A DNA stretch of 43,441 nt from NCBI GenBank assembly GCA_031549105.1, contig JAVBQK010000098.1, positions 1 through 43,441 of the forward strand, in the 5' to 3' direction. Under the pieces are notes generated by a model. That model saw only the letters and a list, made by a program, of their open reading frames with translations. It ran no database searches and was not told where the DNA came from. This document shows, piece by piece, positions 7,446 through 17,890 of the stretch (position 1 is its first letter; every line of letters starts with the position of its first letter). Source of the stretch: Avichristensenella sp031549105. GTDB taxonomy: Bacteria; Bacillota; Clostridia; Christensenellales; Aristaeellaceae. The position numbers and the translations under genes are program-made.

Positions 7446-10400
7446 CTATTCCTCCTTTTGCGCAAGCGCCTTCAGCGTAGTGTTCCGGTAGGTGTGCACA
7501 ATGGCCAGCGCTGTGCCCGCAAAGTAGCATGCTGTAAAGACCAATGTAGCCAGCAGGTACAAGGATAGCGCTCCGCCCTGCAAAAGCGATGCCAGCAGGA
7601 TGCCACATGCGATGCCCGGAATCGACAGCAGCGCCTGCTCCAAGAATAGGTTGCAGAAAATGCCGCCCCTGGATGTGCCCACGCTTTGCAGCACGCCAAT
7701 TTCCCGCGCGCGGCTCTTGAGCAGTAGGCTAGAAACCAAAAATCCAATGCCCACCACCAGTAAAAACGCCAGAGGGTAAACCATGTTCACGTAGTTGATA
7801 TGTCGGGTCAGCGTATCGATCATGGAAAAGAGAGCAGTATCGTTCACGATGATCCACTGCCGATATTTGCCGGGCATACCCAGCGCGTCGTACCGCTGCG
7901 ACAGCCAATCCTTCAGCTCGCTCAGGCGGTCCGTATTTTGCAGCACATACCCTGCCGAGTGAAACACAACATTCTTCCCCCGGGCTGCGTCGTTTGATGC
8001 CCACTCCTCCATGCCTTCCGGTGTGTCCGTACGCCCCAGGCCATAGAGCGATATGGATGCATAGGCCTCCTCACGGTCCGCGCCGGCATTGCATGTCCCC
8101 ATGATCTCAAGTTCGATCTGTTCTGCGGTTATGCCCCGGTGTCCAGCGAAAAAGATGACAAGCGATATCTTATCACCCAGGCGCAGCCCCTCGTTCTCCA
8201 GGGTCGATTGCGGCAGGATAATTCCGCCAGTCCCCTCATAGAAGGTATCCCAGCCTTTGCCCTGCGCGAAAGTAAACTCCGGCGCGCCTTGGTAAAAAAA
8301 GGCAGGCGCACTTGGCACATTGGAGCTTAGGACAAGCGGCTTGGTCAGGAAGTCCAGCTGATTTAGGAACGTTTCATACACATACGAATTTTCGGGCCAC
8401 GCGAACTGCTCCGGTGTCACATCGGCTGTCTTGCCGTCGGCGGACTCCACCACCTCCATGTACAGGTAGCGATGCTTCATTGAAACAGCCATGTCCCTAA
8501 CAAAGCCCGACTGCCATACGTCCGTGATCTGGCCGTAGTGCAAACTCAGCCCATCCATCAGCCGACCGCTAATATCCGAGAGCTGCATGGTGACCGGCAC
8601 ATCGCTATATACGTTTGCCAGCTGCTGTTGGTACTCCGCCCGAACCCCGGAAAAGACACAAAGAAATGTCAGCAGCACCGCAAACAGCAGCGGAACTACC
8701 CCACTGCGTTTTCCCCCGCGAAGCATGGACCGGACCGCGTAGCGGAGCGTCACCGTGGGCAGCCTGCATGACAGCGCGGCGCCAACCGCCTGCCGGGGCA
8801 TGCCGCTCTGTGGCCTAGCCCGTTTCCTTTTCTGCCGCTCAGCCTGCTTCCATTTGCGCTTGGTCTGCACGAAAGGGTTCTGCGCACGGATAACAAGCAA
8901 GGTAAAGAACATACACGATAGCAATGCCAGCGCGGTGATGGCCGCAGCCAGGATGCCGTAGGTGCTTGCCAGAATCTCCGGAACCGGCGCAAACGAATCT
9001 GGCGCAACGCCGTACGCGCTCAGGCTAAACCGAAGATCGTGCCGCGTCGCCGTTACAATGGATTGGTACAAGGACGAGACAACCCTCTTTGAGCGGAAAT
9101 AGCCAAGGATGCCGCCCGCCGCCGCGGCAAGCAGCGCAATCGAGCCGCTGCCCGTCAGAAAGTAGCCATAGATGCCGGCCGGATCAGTGCCCAGGCCCCA
9201 AAGAATCCGCGCGGTTTCCTTATTCCGAAATACGAAGAAGAAGCCGAAGAAAAACACAATCAGCAGGCAAGCGATGGCGCAGACCACGGTGACCATTATC
9301 GCTGTTTCGCGCATGCCCATGATGGGGCGTACCGCTTCCGCATAGCCGTCATCGAACACATTGAACTGTACACCGCCGGGCACCAGCGCTGCTACCTTCT
9401 CTATAAAGTCCTTCGCACTGCGGTTATCCAGAATCACGCGGGCGAGGGTATAGTTGTTTTCGCTATGACCCAGCCATGTCTGCCCGGCATTGGGGATAAC
9501 GATGGGCAGGTCGTTCGTAGATGCCTGATAGATGCCTACGATTTCAAAATCCTCCGTTGCGGCAAACCCTGTTTCCGGAAGATAGCTTTCATACAGACCG
9601 GAACCTTCCGATGGGAAATGCACGGACAGCGTCACCGTGTCCCCCACACTCAAACCCAGCTGGCTAGCGATGCGCTTTGGCAGTAGGCACACGCCACCCG
9701 TCTGGTAATCAAGCGCCTCCAGCAGGCGACCCTGCGTCACCGTATACTCACCCCGGTGGAACTCGCCCATGGCGTTCACATTCACGGATGCCTCAAGGTC
9801 CACGGAATTGTTGATAATCCGGACGACTTCCGCTGCACGCAGGAGGGCCTTCCCCGCATCACTCTGCCATACCGCGTCCATGTCTTCGGCGTCGGTGACA
9901 TCTATCACGGACGGTATTTCCGTCTGTTCCAGGCTGGGTATGGCATCAAACGGCAAAATCTGTAGTCCCCAGAAATTACGTCCGGGTACGGTGAAAAGCC
10001 CTCCGAAGGCTATGTACTTTCTGCCCGGTTCAAGGGCCGTCTCCGGTGTCTCGCCAGGGTAGACGTAGATGGCTATGCCCTCCATGTCCTCAGACGCATA
10101 CTGTGCGTCGATGACGCGCGAAACATAGCAGCCGCTTGAGTCCAGATACTGCACGCTGATGGTCATTACCGCATATTTACTATATGGCATGTCCGCAAGC
10201 CCCGGTTTGTAGCCGTCCAAATACGCACGCTGCATGGTGCTTCGCTCCGCGTATAGCACCTGTGACATTCCCGCAATGGCGTCGAAATCAAATGCAGAGG
10301 CGGCCTTTGCAAGTTCCGGGTCGTACTCCACAGCATCGGGGTAACGGCCGCCCATGAAAACAAACTCGCCCGCCGTCAAAAAGGTCAAATCAGCCTCATC

Positions 10401-10526
10401 AAGCATCCTGTTAGCCGAAGTGAGCATACCTACCCCGAGGGATAGGAATACCGTCACCACGGCAATGAGCAGAAAGAACAGGGCCGTTTTGACCGGAGTG
10501 CGCAAAATTGCTTTGATTCCTACCAT
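7446..10526 (-). CDS. FtsX-like ABC transporter permease
   Basis: This large membrane protein (about 1026 residues) partners with the ATPase that follows. One membrane helix near residues 9-31 is followed by a large extracytoplasmic region of about 400 residues, then a helix cluster near 400-590 (MVTVVCAIACLLIVFFFGFF) and a basic linker. After that comes a second unit starting with another helix (SGVVPLLFAVLLTFLCVFSG), a second outer domain and a final group of helices. That is the two-FtsX-domain layout of MacB-like/BceB-like permeases. The start is ATG at 10526, preceded by GGAAGAGG; the reading frame continues upstream to 10652 but contains the promoter. The paired ATPase and long outer domains suggest export or sensing of a peptide or lipid, but no regulator or kinase is adjacent to say which. 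Confidence 0.88.
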   Translation of the reverse strand: MVGIKAILRTPVKTALFFLLIAVVTVFLSLGVGMLTSANRMLDEADLTFLTAGEFVFMGGRYPDAVEYDPELAKAASAFDFDAIAGMSQVLYAERSTMQRAYLDGYKPGLADMPYSKYAVMTISVQYLDSSGCYVSRVIDAQYASEDMEGIAIYVYPGETPETALEPGRKYIAFGGLFTVPGRNFWGLQILPFDAIPSLEQTEIPSVIDVTDAEDMDAVWQSDAGKALLRAAEVVRIINNSVDLEASVNVNAMGEFHRGEYTVTQGRLLEALDYQTGGVCLLPKRIASQLGLSVGDTVTLSVHFPSEGSGLYESYLPETGFAATEDFEIVGIYQASTNDLPIVIPNAGQTWLGHSENNYTLARVILDNRSAKDFIEKVAALVPGGVQFNVFDDGYAEAVRPIMGMRETAIMVTVVCAIACLLIVFFFGFFFVFRNKETARILWGLGTDPAGIYGYFLTGSGSIALLAAAAGGILGYFRSKRVVSSLYQSIVTATRHDLRFSLSAYGVAPDSFAPVPEILASTYGILAAAITALALLSCMFFTLLVIRAQNPFVQTKRKWKQAERQKRKRARPQSGMPRQAVGAALSCRLPTVTLRYAVRSMLRGGKRSGVVPLLFAVLLTFLCVFSGVRAEYQQQLANVYSDVPVTMQLSDISGRLMDGLSLHYGQITDVWQSGFVRDMAVSMKHRYLYMEVVESADGKTADVTPEQFAWPENSYVYETFLNQLDFLTKPLVLSSNVPSAPAFFYQGAPEFTFAQGKGWDTFYEGTGGIILPQSTLENEGLRLGDKISLVIFFAGHRGITAEQIELEIMGTCNAGADREEAYASISLYGLGRTDTPEGMEEWASNDAARGKNVVFHSAGYVLQNTDRLSELKDWLSQRYDALGMPGKYRQWIIVNDTALFSMIDTLTRHINYVNMVYPLAFLLVVGIGFLVSSLLLKSRAREIGVLQSVGTSRGGIFCNLFLEQALLSIPGIACGILLASLLQGGALSLYLLATLVFTACYFAGTALAIVHTYRNTTLKALAQKEE

Positions 10527-10559
10527 CCTTCGATCCTCTTCCTGTCTGAAGCTTTTTTC

Positions 10560-10590
10560 AGTATAGCAAGACGGCACTGGAAAGTACAGC
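10560..10590 (-). promoter_or_regulatory. Probable extended -10 promoter for the FtsX/ATPase operon
   Basis: On the minus strand TTGCTATACT contains a TGC extension plus the -10 box TATACT (rc at 10560-10565), about 35 bases before the ATG at 10526. The -35 region (TGTACT at 17 bases) is weak, as is common with extended -10 promoters. Confidence 0.5.
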
Positions 10591-10654
10591 CATTCTACGT
10601 CGAAAAACGCCGGAGCAAGCAATCCTGGCAGGAGCCTTGCCATGGATATCATAC

Positions 10655-10694
10655 AAAAAACCTCCTGCCGCAGCCCTAAGGCTACAGCAGGAGG
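10655..10694 (-). terminator. Rho-independent terminator of the peptide transporter operon
   Basis: Minus-strand CCTCCTGC arms (10661-10668 and 10687-10694) enclose an inner AGCC/GGCT pairing and are followed by six T (A at 10655-10660). It lies 17 bases after the stop of the substrate-binding protein gene. Confidence 0.9.
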
Positions 10695-10710
10695 CGTGGT
10701 TCCTTGCCGC

Positions 10711-12246
10711 TTACGGAATATCGTTAAAGAAGATATACCCGGTCTGCGTGACCTTCAGCCCCTCGATGTCGTTGCGGTAGGCCATGTACTCCACGTCGGA
10801 GTACAGCGGCACGATCGCGCAGTCTTCGTACATCAGCATCTGGATCTGGCGAACCAGCTCGGTGCGCTCGTCGGTATCCGGCGTGGTGGCGCACTGTTCA
10901 ACCAGCGCGTAGTACGCATCGGAATCCAGCAGGCTGTTCTGGTCGTAGTAGCAGTAGTTGAGCACCAGGATCGGCTCGCCCCAACCCAGGGTTTCGATGC
11001 CCATGTCATAATCGTCCTGGTCAATGCGGTCATAGATGTAGTTCCAGTCAATCGTTTCGATGTTCATCATGATCCCCAGGTCCTTCATCTGCAACTGCAT
11101 ATCCTGCGCCATCGTCACCGACGTGCCGGACGAGCGCGCCAGGAACGTGAACTCCAGCCGGCTGCCGTCCTTGAAGAGGTAGCCGTCCTTGCCCGCTTCA
11201 TACCCGGCCTCAGCCAGCAGTTCCTTCGCGCGGTCCACGTCATTGGCGAGGTTCTCTAGGAACCAATCGGCAGCCTCCTGCGAGTAGTTCTGCACGTTCG
11301 GGGTGATCATGGAGTACTCGGGCTTAAGCGAGCCGCGGCACATGATCTCCATCGACTCGCGGTCGAGCGCCAGCATGATCGCCTGCCGGACGCGGATATC
11401 GTCCAGGTGCGGGCTGTCCTTGTTGATCTCAAAATACTCGATGTTGGGGAACGTATTGTCCAGAACCGTGATGCCCTCGACATCCTTGAGCTCCGCGTAC
11501 TGGTCCATGTCAATGCCGCCCAGCACGTCCAGTTCGCCGTTCACCAGCTCAATATTGAGCGTGAACGCCTCCACATCGGCGGTGCGGATAGTGATCGACT
11601 CCAGGTTCGAGGGGCCTTTGTTCTCCACCAGCGGGTTGTTCGTCTTGTAGTAGGGGTTGGGCTTGAGGATGATGTGCGAGCCCAGCACCACCTCGTCCAC
11701 ATAGAACTGGCCGTAGGGGACCGCCTGCCACAGCAGCTCGTCCTTGGTCAGCGTATTAATCTGGTCGGCGCTGATCATCCCCATGAACGCGTGGCTAAGG
11801 AAGTAGATCAGGTCGGACCGGTAGTCGCTCAGGTGGCAGATCACGTCATAGCCATCGATCTCCATGCTCTCGATGTTGCTGTACCCATCGCCCCAGTCGC
11901 TGTCCGTCTGGCCGTACTTAACGCACGCCACGAAGTCCTCGGGCTTAAGGTCCACGCCGTTGGCGTACTTGAACCCCTCCGGGAACGTCAGCCGGATCGT
12001 CAGCCCATCCTCGCTGACCTCCATCTTCTCGCAGATGCTCGGCAGAATGTTGCTGGGATCTTCCGGATCCTGGATAAAGAACGAATCCGAGATCAAATCC
12101 TGCAGGCCCGTCCAGTTCGCGCACTGGTACAGGTCGGTACCGAGCCACTCGCCGTCCTGCATCGTCAGGGTCTTGCCCTCCGCAAGCGACGCGAGGGGCA
12201 GCAGCGCCAGCAGCGCTACCAGCAACAGGGTTCCTAGCTTTTTCAT
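10711..12246 (-). CDS. Peptide ABC transporter substrate-binding protein (family 5, DppA/OppA-like)
   Basis: This protein of 511 residues captures peptides (or nickel/oligosaccharides in some relatives) outside the membrane and delivers them to the B-C permease. Residues 1-23 are a signal peptide (KK, then LLLVALLALLPLASLAEG) with an A-x-A-type cleavage site and no lipobox cysteine. Family 5 hallmarks follow: LKPEDFVACVKYG, VRQAIMLALDRESM, AKELLAEAGYEAGKDG and a typical ending near IVPLYSDVEYMAY. ATG at 12246 has AAGGAGG 8 bases upstream; the longer frame would run through the repeat element. It is the last gene of the operon, separated from the ATPase gene by 143 bases that hold a hairpin repeat, and is followed by a strong terminator. 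Confidence 0.92.
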   Translation of the reverse strand: MKKLGTLLLVALLALLPLASLAEGKTLTMQDGEWLGTDLYQCANWTGLQDLISDSFFIQDPEDPSNILPSICEKMEVSEDGLTIRLTFPEGFKYANGVDLKPEDFVACVKYGQTDSDWGDGYSNIESMEIDGYDVICHLSDYRSDLIYFLSHAFMGMISADQINTLTKDELLWQAVPYGQFYVDEVVLGSHIILKPNPYYKTNNPLVENKGPSNLESITIRTADVEAFTLNIELVNGELDVLGGIDMDQYAELKDVEGITVLDNTFPNIEYFEINKDSPHLDDIRVRQAIMLALDRESMEIMCRGSLKPEYSMITPNVQNYSQEAADWFLENLANDVDRAKELLAEAGYEAGKDGYLFKDGSRLEFTFLARSSGTSVTMAQDMQLQMKDLGIMMNIETIDWNYIYDRIDQDDYDMGIETLGWGEPILVLNYCYYDQNSLLDSDAYYALVEQCATTPDTDERTELVRQIQMLMYEDCAIVPLYSDVEYMAYRNDIEGLKVTQTGYIFFNDIP

Positions 12247-12282
12247 TGTGGGTACCTCCTTCAGTGTTGTGGGGGAAAAGGC

Positions 12283-12382
12283 GGGGGAACGCAAGGGGAC
12301 TCTGTCCCCTTGACCCCTGCCAAAGGGCCTTGCCCTTTGGAAACCCAACATTTCGCCTCACGGCGGGTGAGGGTGGTGTTTA
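12283..12382 (+). repeat. Double-hairpin intergenic repeat, copy A
   Basis: GGGGGAACGC is followed by hairpin 1 (AAGGGGAC 12293-12300 with GTCCCCTT 12304-12311), GACCCCTG, hairpin 2 (CCAAAGGGC 12320-12328 with GCCCTTTGG 12332-12340) and the tail AACCCAACATTTCGCC with a GGCGGG end. It lies in the transporter operon between the ATPase and the binding-protein genes and is oriented against transcription. The same module recurs at 21009, 27898, 39201 and 39312. Confidence 0.9.
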
Positions 12383-12389
12383 CGGTGCT

Positions 12390-13360
12390 TTATTGCTCAC
12401 ACAAAAAGCAGCTTACTTGGTGCAGGTCGGACACCGCGTAGTCGCCGGGGGCTTCTTTGCGGCAGCGTTCTGTGGCGTGCGGGCAGCGCGGGCTGAAGCG
12501 ACAGCCGGTGGGGAGGTTGATCAGGCTGCCTGGGTCGCCGCCCATCAGCTTTTTGGCGTCTCCGCGCAGGTGCGGGTCGAGGATCGGGGAGGCCGCCATC
12601 AGCCCCTGGGTGTAGGGGTGGCGCGGGTTTTCGATCACCTCCGCTGTAGGGCCGTATTCCATCAGGCGGCCCAGGTACATCACCGCGACCCGGTCGCTGA
12701 CGTAGCGGATCACGTTCAGGTCGTGCGTGATGACCAGATAGGTCAGGCCCAGGTTTTCTTGCAGGTCGAGCAACAGGTTGAGTATCTGCGCTTGGACCGA
12801 GATGTCCAGCGCCGAGGTCGGCTCGTCCAGGATCATCACACTGGGGTCCAGCACCAGCGCGCGGGCGATTGCGATGCGCTGCAACTGGCCGCCGGAGAGC
12901 TGGTGCGGGTAGCTATAGAGGTAGCGCTCGTCCATCTTGACCGACGAGAGGGCTTGGCGGGCTTTCTCGCGGGCGTCTTTTTTGTTCACGCCGTGCAGCG
13001 TCAGCGGGCGGGTGATGGAGCTGAGCACTGTTTGCCGGGGGTTGAGGTTCGATGCGGGGTCTTGGAAGACAACCGCGACCTCGCGGCGCAGGTGCTTCTC
13101 CTGCTCGCGCGTGGCATTTCGGATGTCGATGCCGTCCAAATGCACGGTGCTTTCGGTAGGGCGCGCAAGGCCCAGGATCACGCGCGCCAACGTCGTTTTG
13201 CCGCTGCCACTCTCGCCCACCAGGCCCACGATCTCGCCGCGCTGGATCGTCAGCGTGATGTCGTCCACCGCGCGCACCATCTGTTTCTTCTGCCCGAAAA
13301 GGCCGCTGGAGATGGTGAAGTACTTCTTCAGGCCCTTCATTTCGATCATTGCCTCGGCCA

Positions 13361-13364
<4 letters not shown>
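12390..13364 (-). CDS. Peptide ABC transporter ATP-binding protein (DppF/OppF-like)
   Basis: This protein of 324 residues is the second ATPase of the peptide importer and hydrolyses ATP to drive uptake. It shows Walker A GESGSGKTTLA, signature LSGGQLQRIAIARAL, Walker B VMILDEPTSALD and the C-terminal oligopeptide-transport extension with CRFSPRCPHATERC. The start ATG at 13364 overlaps the stop of the preceding ATPase gene (ATGA); a second ATG follows at once at 13361, and GGGGAGG upstream fits either. The longer frame to 13481 lies inside the other ATPase gene. Family members pair as a D-F heterodimer below the two permeases. Confidence 0.94.
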
Positions 13365-14329
<965 letters not shown>

Positions 14330-14341
14330 ACTGAGCCTCCT

Positions 14342-15190
14342 TTACTGCGACTTGAGCCGCGGATCGAGCAGATCGCGCAGCCCCTCGCCCAGCAGGTTGA
14401 AGCCAAAGACCGTGTACACCAGCGCAAGGCCGGGGAACACGCTCAGCCACAGCGCGCTGTTGATGTGCTTCATCCCCTCCGATACCGCCAGGCCCCAGTC
14501 CGGCGACGGCGGCTGCGAGCCCAGACCCAGGAAGCTGAGCGTCGTCGTGGCCATGATGGTGCCCGGAAGGTTCATCGAGACCATCACGATCAGCGAGGGG
14601 ACGACATTGGGCAGGATGTAGCGGAACATCAGCGCCGGGGCCTTCTCGCCAAACGCGATGCCGGTCTCGATGAACGCCATGTTCTTCAGCGACATGGTTT
14701 TCGCACGCACGGTGCGGGCATAGCTGGCCCAGTTGACCAAAGATATGGCGATGATCGAGTTTTCGAGGCCTTTGCCCAGCACCGTCACCACCGCCAGTGC
14801 CAGGATCGTGCCCGGCATGCACCACGTGATGTCGGTGATGAACATCAGCACCCGGTCCACCCACCTGCCAAAATAGCCGCAGATGAGGCCGACGGTGACG
14901 CCCAACGTCAGCTGGATCACCGCGCCCAGCAGCGCCACTTTCATGGTGATTTGCGTGCCGTAGATGATGCGGCTGAGCATGTCGCGGCCGAAGCTGTCGG
15001 TGCCGAACGGGTACTTGGCGCAGGGAGCGGCGAAGATGGCGTCCTTGTGCGCCTCATCGTAAGGGTAGGGCGCGATATACGGCGCGAACACCGCCAGCAC
15101 CACCACGCTGAGGATGATCGCAAAGCCGATCATGAAGTTGACATTCTTCCAACAGGAGTGGAAGAAGTCGCGGAGGGGGCTGCTATTCAT
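14342..15190 (-). CDS. Peptide ABC transporter permease (DppC/OppC-like)
   Basis: 282 residues. One N-terminal helix (MIGFAIILSVVVLAVFAPYIAPYPY) is followed by the DppC hallmark KYPFGTDSFGRDMLSR and five further membrane segments. The EAA-type cytoplasmic loop that docks onto the ATPases lies near FIETGIAFGEKAPALMFRYI. It forms the membrane channel with the B subunit. Its ATG shares one base with the stop of the B gene (TGATG), a sign of translational coupling. Confidence 0.94.
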   Translation of the reverse strand: MNSSPLRDFFHSCWKNVNFMIGFAIILSVVVLAVFAPYIAPYPYDEAHKDAIFAAPCAKYPFGTDSFGRDMLSRIIYGTQITMKVALLGAVIQLTLGVTVGLICGYFGRWVDRVLMFITDITWCMPGTILALAVVTVLGKGLENSIIAISLVNWASYARTVRAKTMSLKNMAFIETGIAFGEKAPALMFRYILPNVVPSLIVMVSMNLPGTIMATTTLSFLGLGSQPPSPDWGLAVSEGMKHINSALWLSVFPGLALVYTVFGFNLLGEGLRDLLDPRLKSQ

Positions 15191-16131
15191 CAGCGCTCAC
15201 CTCCCGTGATCGCGATGCGGATGCGCGGGTCAAGGAAGCCGATGAGGATGTCGCAGACGATGTTGCAGATGACTGTCAGCAGCGAAATGACCAACACGCA
15301 CGCCTGCACGACCGCGTAGTCCTGCTGGATGATGGAGTTGATCATCAGGTTTCCCATGCCGGGGATTGCAAAGATGCGCTCGGTGATGACCGCACCGGAG
15401 ATGAGCCAGGGAATCGACATGAACACCAGCACAGTGATGAGGATGAGGGCGTTGCGCAGCACATGGCGCACCAGCACCTTGTGCTCGGGCAGGCCCTTGG
15501 CGTAGGCGGTCAGCACGTATTTTTCGTGCAGCACGTCCAGCACCTCTGTTTTCGTCAGGCGGATGGTGCCCGCAACGCCGCCCAGCACCATCGATGCTAC
15601 GGGCAGCACAAAATGCCGCGCCGTCGTGTACCCGGATAATGGGAACCAGCGCAGCTGTACCCCGAAGAACAGGATCAGCATCACCGATATCCAGAACGTG
15701 GGCACGGCAGTGAGCAGCAGGGTAAGGTTGACGGTGATGCGGTCGAAGAAGGAATCCTTCCAATAGGCGCAGAGAAGGCCCAGCGGAAGCGCAATGAGCA
15801 TCTCAAAGAGGAGCGACAGGCCGCAGAGCTTCAGGCTCACAGGGATGCGCGCCTTCATCAGGTCCCATACGGGCTGCTTGTTGCGCAGCGACGTGCCAAA
15901 GTCCAGCTTGGTGATGATTTTGGTGAGCCAATTGACGTATTGTGTGGGCAGCGGCTGGTCCAGCCCGTATTCCACGCGCATCAGATCGCGCCGCTCCTTG
16001 GGAATCTTGCGGTCGACCATCAGATCAATCGGGTCGCCCGGCATCAGGTGCAGCATCAGGAAGACCAGCACGGTCATCGCGAAGACGAGCAACACTCCGG
16101 AGAGCAAGCGCTTGATGATATAATCCCGCAA
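15190..16131 (-). CDS. Peptide ABC transporter permease (DppB/OppB-like), TTG start
   Basis: About 313 residues: first helix LLSGVLLVFAMTVLVFLML, the family motif HLMPGDPIDLM, LDFGTSLRNKQPV, and an EAA loop near YVLTAYAKGLPEHKVLVRHVLRNA. I choose TTG at 16131: AAAGGGG lies 8-9 bases upstream, it gives the usual short N-terminus (RDYIIKRLL), and a clear promoter sits 43 bases before it. The alternative GTG at 16158 has no ribosome binding site. First gene of the five-gene operon B-C-D-F-A. Peptide uptake is the usual role; heme, nickel or oligosaccharide transport by relatives cannot be excluded. Confidence 0.92.
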   Translation of the reverse strand: MRDYIIKRLLSGVLLVFAMTVLVFLMLHLMPGDPIDLMVDRKIPKERRDLMRVEYGLDQPLPTQYVNWLTKIITKLDFGTSLRNKQPVWDLMKARIPVSLKLCGLSLLFEMLIALPLGLLCAYWKDSFFDRITVNLTLLLTAVPTFWISVMLILFFGVQLRWFPLSGYTTARHFVLPVASMVLGGVAGTIRLTKTEVLDVLHEKYVLTAYAKGLPEHKVLVRHVLRNALILITVLVFMSIPWLISGAVITERIFAIPGMGNLMINSIIQQDYAVVQACVLVISLLTVICNIVCDILIGFLDPRIRIAITGGER

Positions 16132-16173
16132 CCATCTCGCCCCTTTCGCATAGCCCACAGGGCCCGCATCTTT

Positions 16174-16202
16174 ATGATACCAATACGTCCCCTAAAAGGC
16201 AA
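16174..16202 (-). promoter_or_regulatory. Promoter of the peptide transporter operon
   Basis: Minus strand: -35 TTGCCT (rc 16197-16202), a 17-base spacer and -10 TATCAT (rc 16174-16179) with a TGG extension. It points at the TTG start at 16131 with a leader of about 35 bases. Confidence 0.65.
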
Positions 16203-16368
16203 GGACAAGCTGCATATAAATGCACGGGTAATTCTTTCTGTCCCCGCAAGTTTTCTCATGCTTTTTAACGTCTCGTTAACATTCCTTTGACAAATCACCA
16301 ACATGCCTGCAGTATTCTTTTTTCAGTCAAATGAGCTGGGTAAAATACGAGAAAAGAGGAACATGAAT

Positions 16369-16614
16369 ATGCATAACGCCATCAAAACGCGCACGCTTCC
16401 TGCGGCAAAAAGAACGCTTCCCCTGGGCAGGCGACTCATGAATGCCGCCCCGGCGGTGATCGGCGGCGGAATGTTGGCGATGACCGTCGCCTGCTTCCTG
16501 GTAATGGAGACGGACCGTGCGAATGCGATTCCGGGTCTGGGGCTATGCATGCTCGCATCGCTGCTGCTGATTGCGGTGCTGGGCAGCCTGTCCGCCCGGC
16601 CCGCAGGCAAATAA
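16369..16614 (+). CDS. Small membrane protein of unknown function
   Basis: 81 residues. A basic N-terminal stretch (HNAIKTRTLPAAKRTLPLGRR) is followed by two hydrophobic segments (AAPAVIGGGMLAMTVACFLVM and AIPGLGLCMLASLLLIAVLGSL), joined by the short loop ETDRAN, so a helical hairpin in the membrane is likely. AGAGGA lies 8 bases before ATG 16369; an ATG at 16363 is too close to it. I recognise no family. It is followed after 70 bases by the secreted beta-propeller gene on the same strand and could share its transcript. A TTGACA at 16287 suggests a promoter, but the -10 spacing is poor. Confidence 0.6.
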   Translation: MHNAIKTRTLPAAKRTLPLGRRLMNAAPAVIGGGMLAMTVACFLVMETDRANAIPGLGLCMLASLLLIAVLGSLSARPAGK

Positions 16615-16684
16615 TGGGAACAACGGAGTTTATAGGCGCGTCCAATGGATAGCGGCCATGTGCCCGCTGGAAATGGAGGCGCTT

Positions 16685-17890
16685 ATGCGAAAGATGATTT
16701 TACTTTTGCTGCTTGTGTTTGCCGTGCAGACGGCTCAGGCAGACAGCATTCCAGAGAAGCCCGTCTACTACGGCGGCAGCGAAATGGAGGCCCCTGCCGA
16801 TGCGTTGTTCCTGGAGGACGGCAGCGTGCTCGTCGTCGGAAGCACCCGAAGTACAAACGGCGCGTTTGAAGGGTATATGGAAGAAGACCATAACAACTAC
16901 GCATACGCCACGATGTTTGGCCCGGACGGCGCGGTGCGCTGGCAGCTGGTGCACAGCAGGGACTATGGCGACAACGCGTTTGAATGCATCCTGCCGCAGG
17001 CGGACGGGACGTATGTGCTGCCCTTTCGCTACGGGTTTTACAAAGACCAGAAAAGCGGCCTCGCGCTGGTCCAGGTCAGCCCCGAGGGGCAGATTATGCA
17101 CGAAACGGAGGTACCGGTCGACAAATACTGGGGCTGCGAACCTGCTGGGGAAAACCTGGTCATCAGGCGGGTGGGCGGAATCAACTACCTACCGGAATGG
17201 AACTGGGCGGCGGAAAACGTGGCTTCGCTGGAGTGTGTCACAGGCGACGGCATCGTACTCTGGCGGCACACCTACCCGGAACTGAAAGCCCTTCAATGGG
17301 AGTTTTCCGTCACGCCTGTGGAGGATGGGTACTACCTGGCGGGCGCCCGGGATGTGCGGATCGACGAGCACTACATGTCGTCACGCGGCTGGGTGGCCCG
17401 CCTGGATACCGATGGGAACCTGCTCTGGTACCGGGAGATTGAAACGGGCACGGCGTCCCTGTGCGCCAAGGTGCTGCCCACGGGTGGGGGGGGCCTCATC
17501 GTTGCCGGCGGCTACGCGGATGACCGGGAGACGCTGAACATGGCCGGCATGGCGCAGTGGATGGGTGACGATGGCAGCATGGGACACCTGCAAACCTACC
17601 CCGTCGGGCGATACCAGATGTTCACCGATATACTCCCCGTCGGGGATGACGAGGGCTTCCTGCTAATGACCAGCTCCGCGTACTGCGACAACCTGTCCAT
17701 GGTGTGGATCGACCTGGGCGGCCACATTTTCTATAAATGGAACCAGAAGACCCCGGCAGAGGAGCCTATGCAGGCCGCGCGCCTGTATCGGGCGGGCGAC
17801 TGGTTTGCCGTCGCCGCGATGGCGCACGTAGATATCGAGGCAAACCCCAACAACGGCGACATCCTGCTGATGCCAGTATCCAAGCCTTAG
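16685..17890 (+). CDS. Secreted beta-propeller-like protein (PQQ/WD-like repeats)
   Basis: 401 residues. A signal peptide (RKMILLLLLVFAVQTAQA) with an A-Q-A cleavage site and no cysteine is followed by repeated units of about 50 residues. Each has a blade-like pattern of hydrophobic strand, acidic turn and a G-x-(V/L)-x-W ending: DGAVRWQLVHSRDYGDNAF, GDGIVLWRHTYPEL, TDGNLLWYREIETG, GGHIFYKW. Recurrent (A)-x-x-L-x-(D/E)-GSVLVVGS lines mark the blade starts. No catalytic residues can be named; such proteins usually bind ligands or scaffold others outside the cell. ATG at 16685 has GGAGG 6 bases upstream. Its last 4 bases overlap the end of the convergent dehydrogenase gene. Confidence 0.75.
   Translation: MRKMILLLLLVFAVQTAQADSIPEKPVYYGGSEMEAPADALFLEDGSVLVVGSTRSTNGAFEGYMEEDHNNYAYATMFGPDGAVRWQLVHSRDYGDNAFECILPQADGTYVLPFRYGFYKDQKSGLALVQVSPEGQIMHETEVPVDKYWGCEPAGENLVIRRVGGINYLPEWNWAAENVASLECVTGDGIVLWRHTYPELKALQWEFSVTPVEDGYYLAGARDVRIDEHYMSSRGWVARLDTDGNLLWYREIETGTASLCAKVLPTGGGGLIVAGGYADDRETLNMAGMAQWMGDDGSMGHLQTYPVGRYQMFTDILPVGDDEGFLLMTSSAYCDNLSMVWIDLGGHIFYKWNQKTPAEEPMQAARLYRAGDWFAVAAMAHVDIEANPNNGDILLMPVSKP

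Noticed and set aside
16287..16323. TTGACA at 16287 as a firm promoter for the small membrane protein
   Set aside because: The best -10-like sequence is 20 bases away, so the spacing is poor; noted only as a possibility.
17887..17890. Four-base convergent overlap as a sign of a misannotated end
   Set aside because: Both stop codons are clear and both proteins end at natural domain ends; short convergent overlaps are common.
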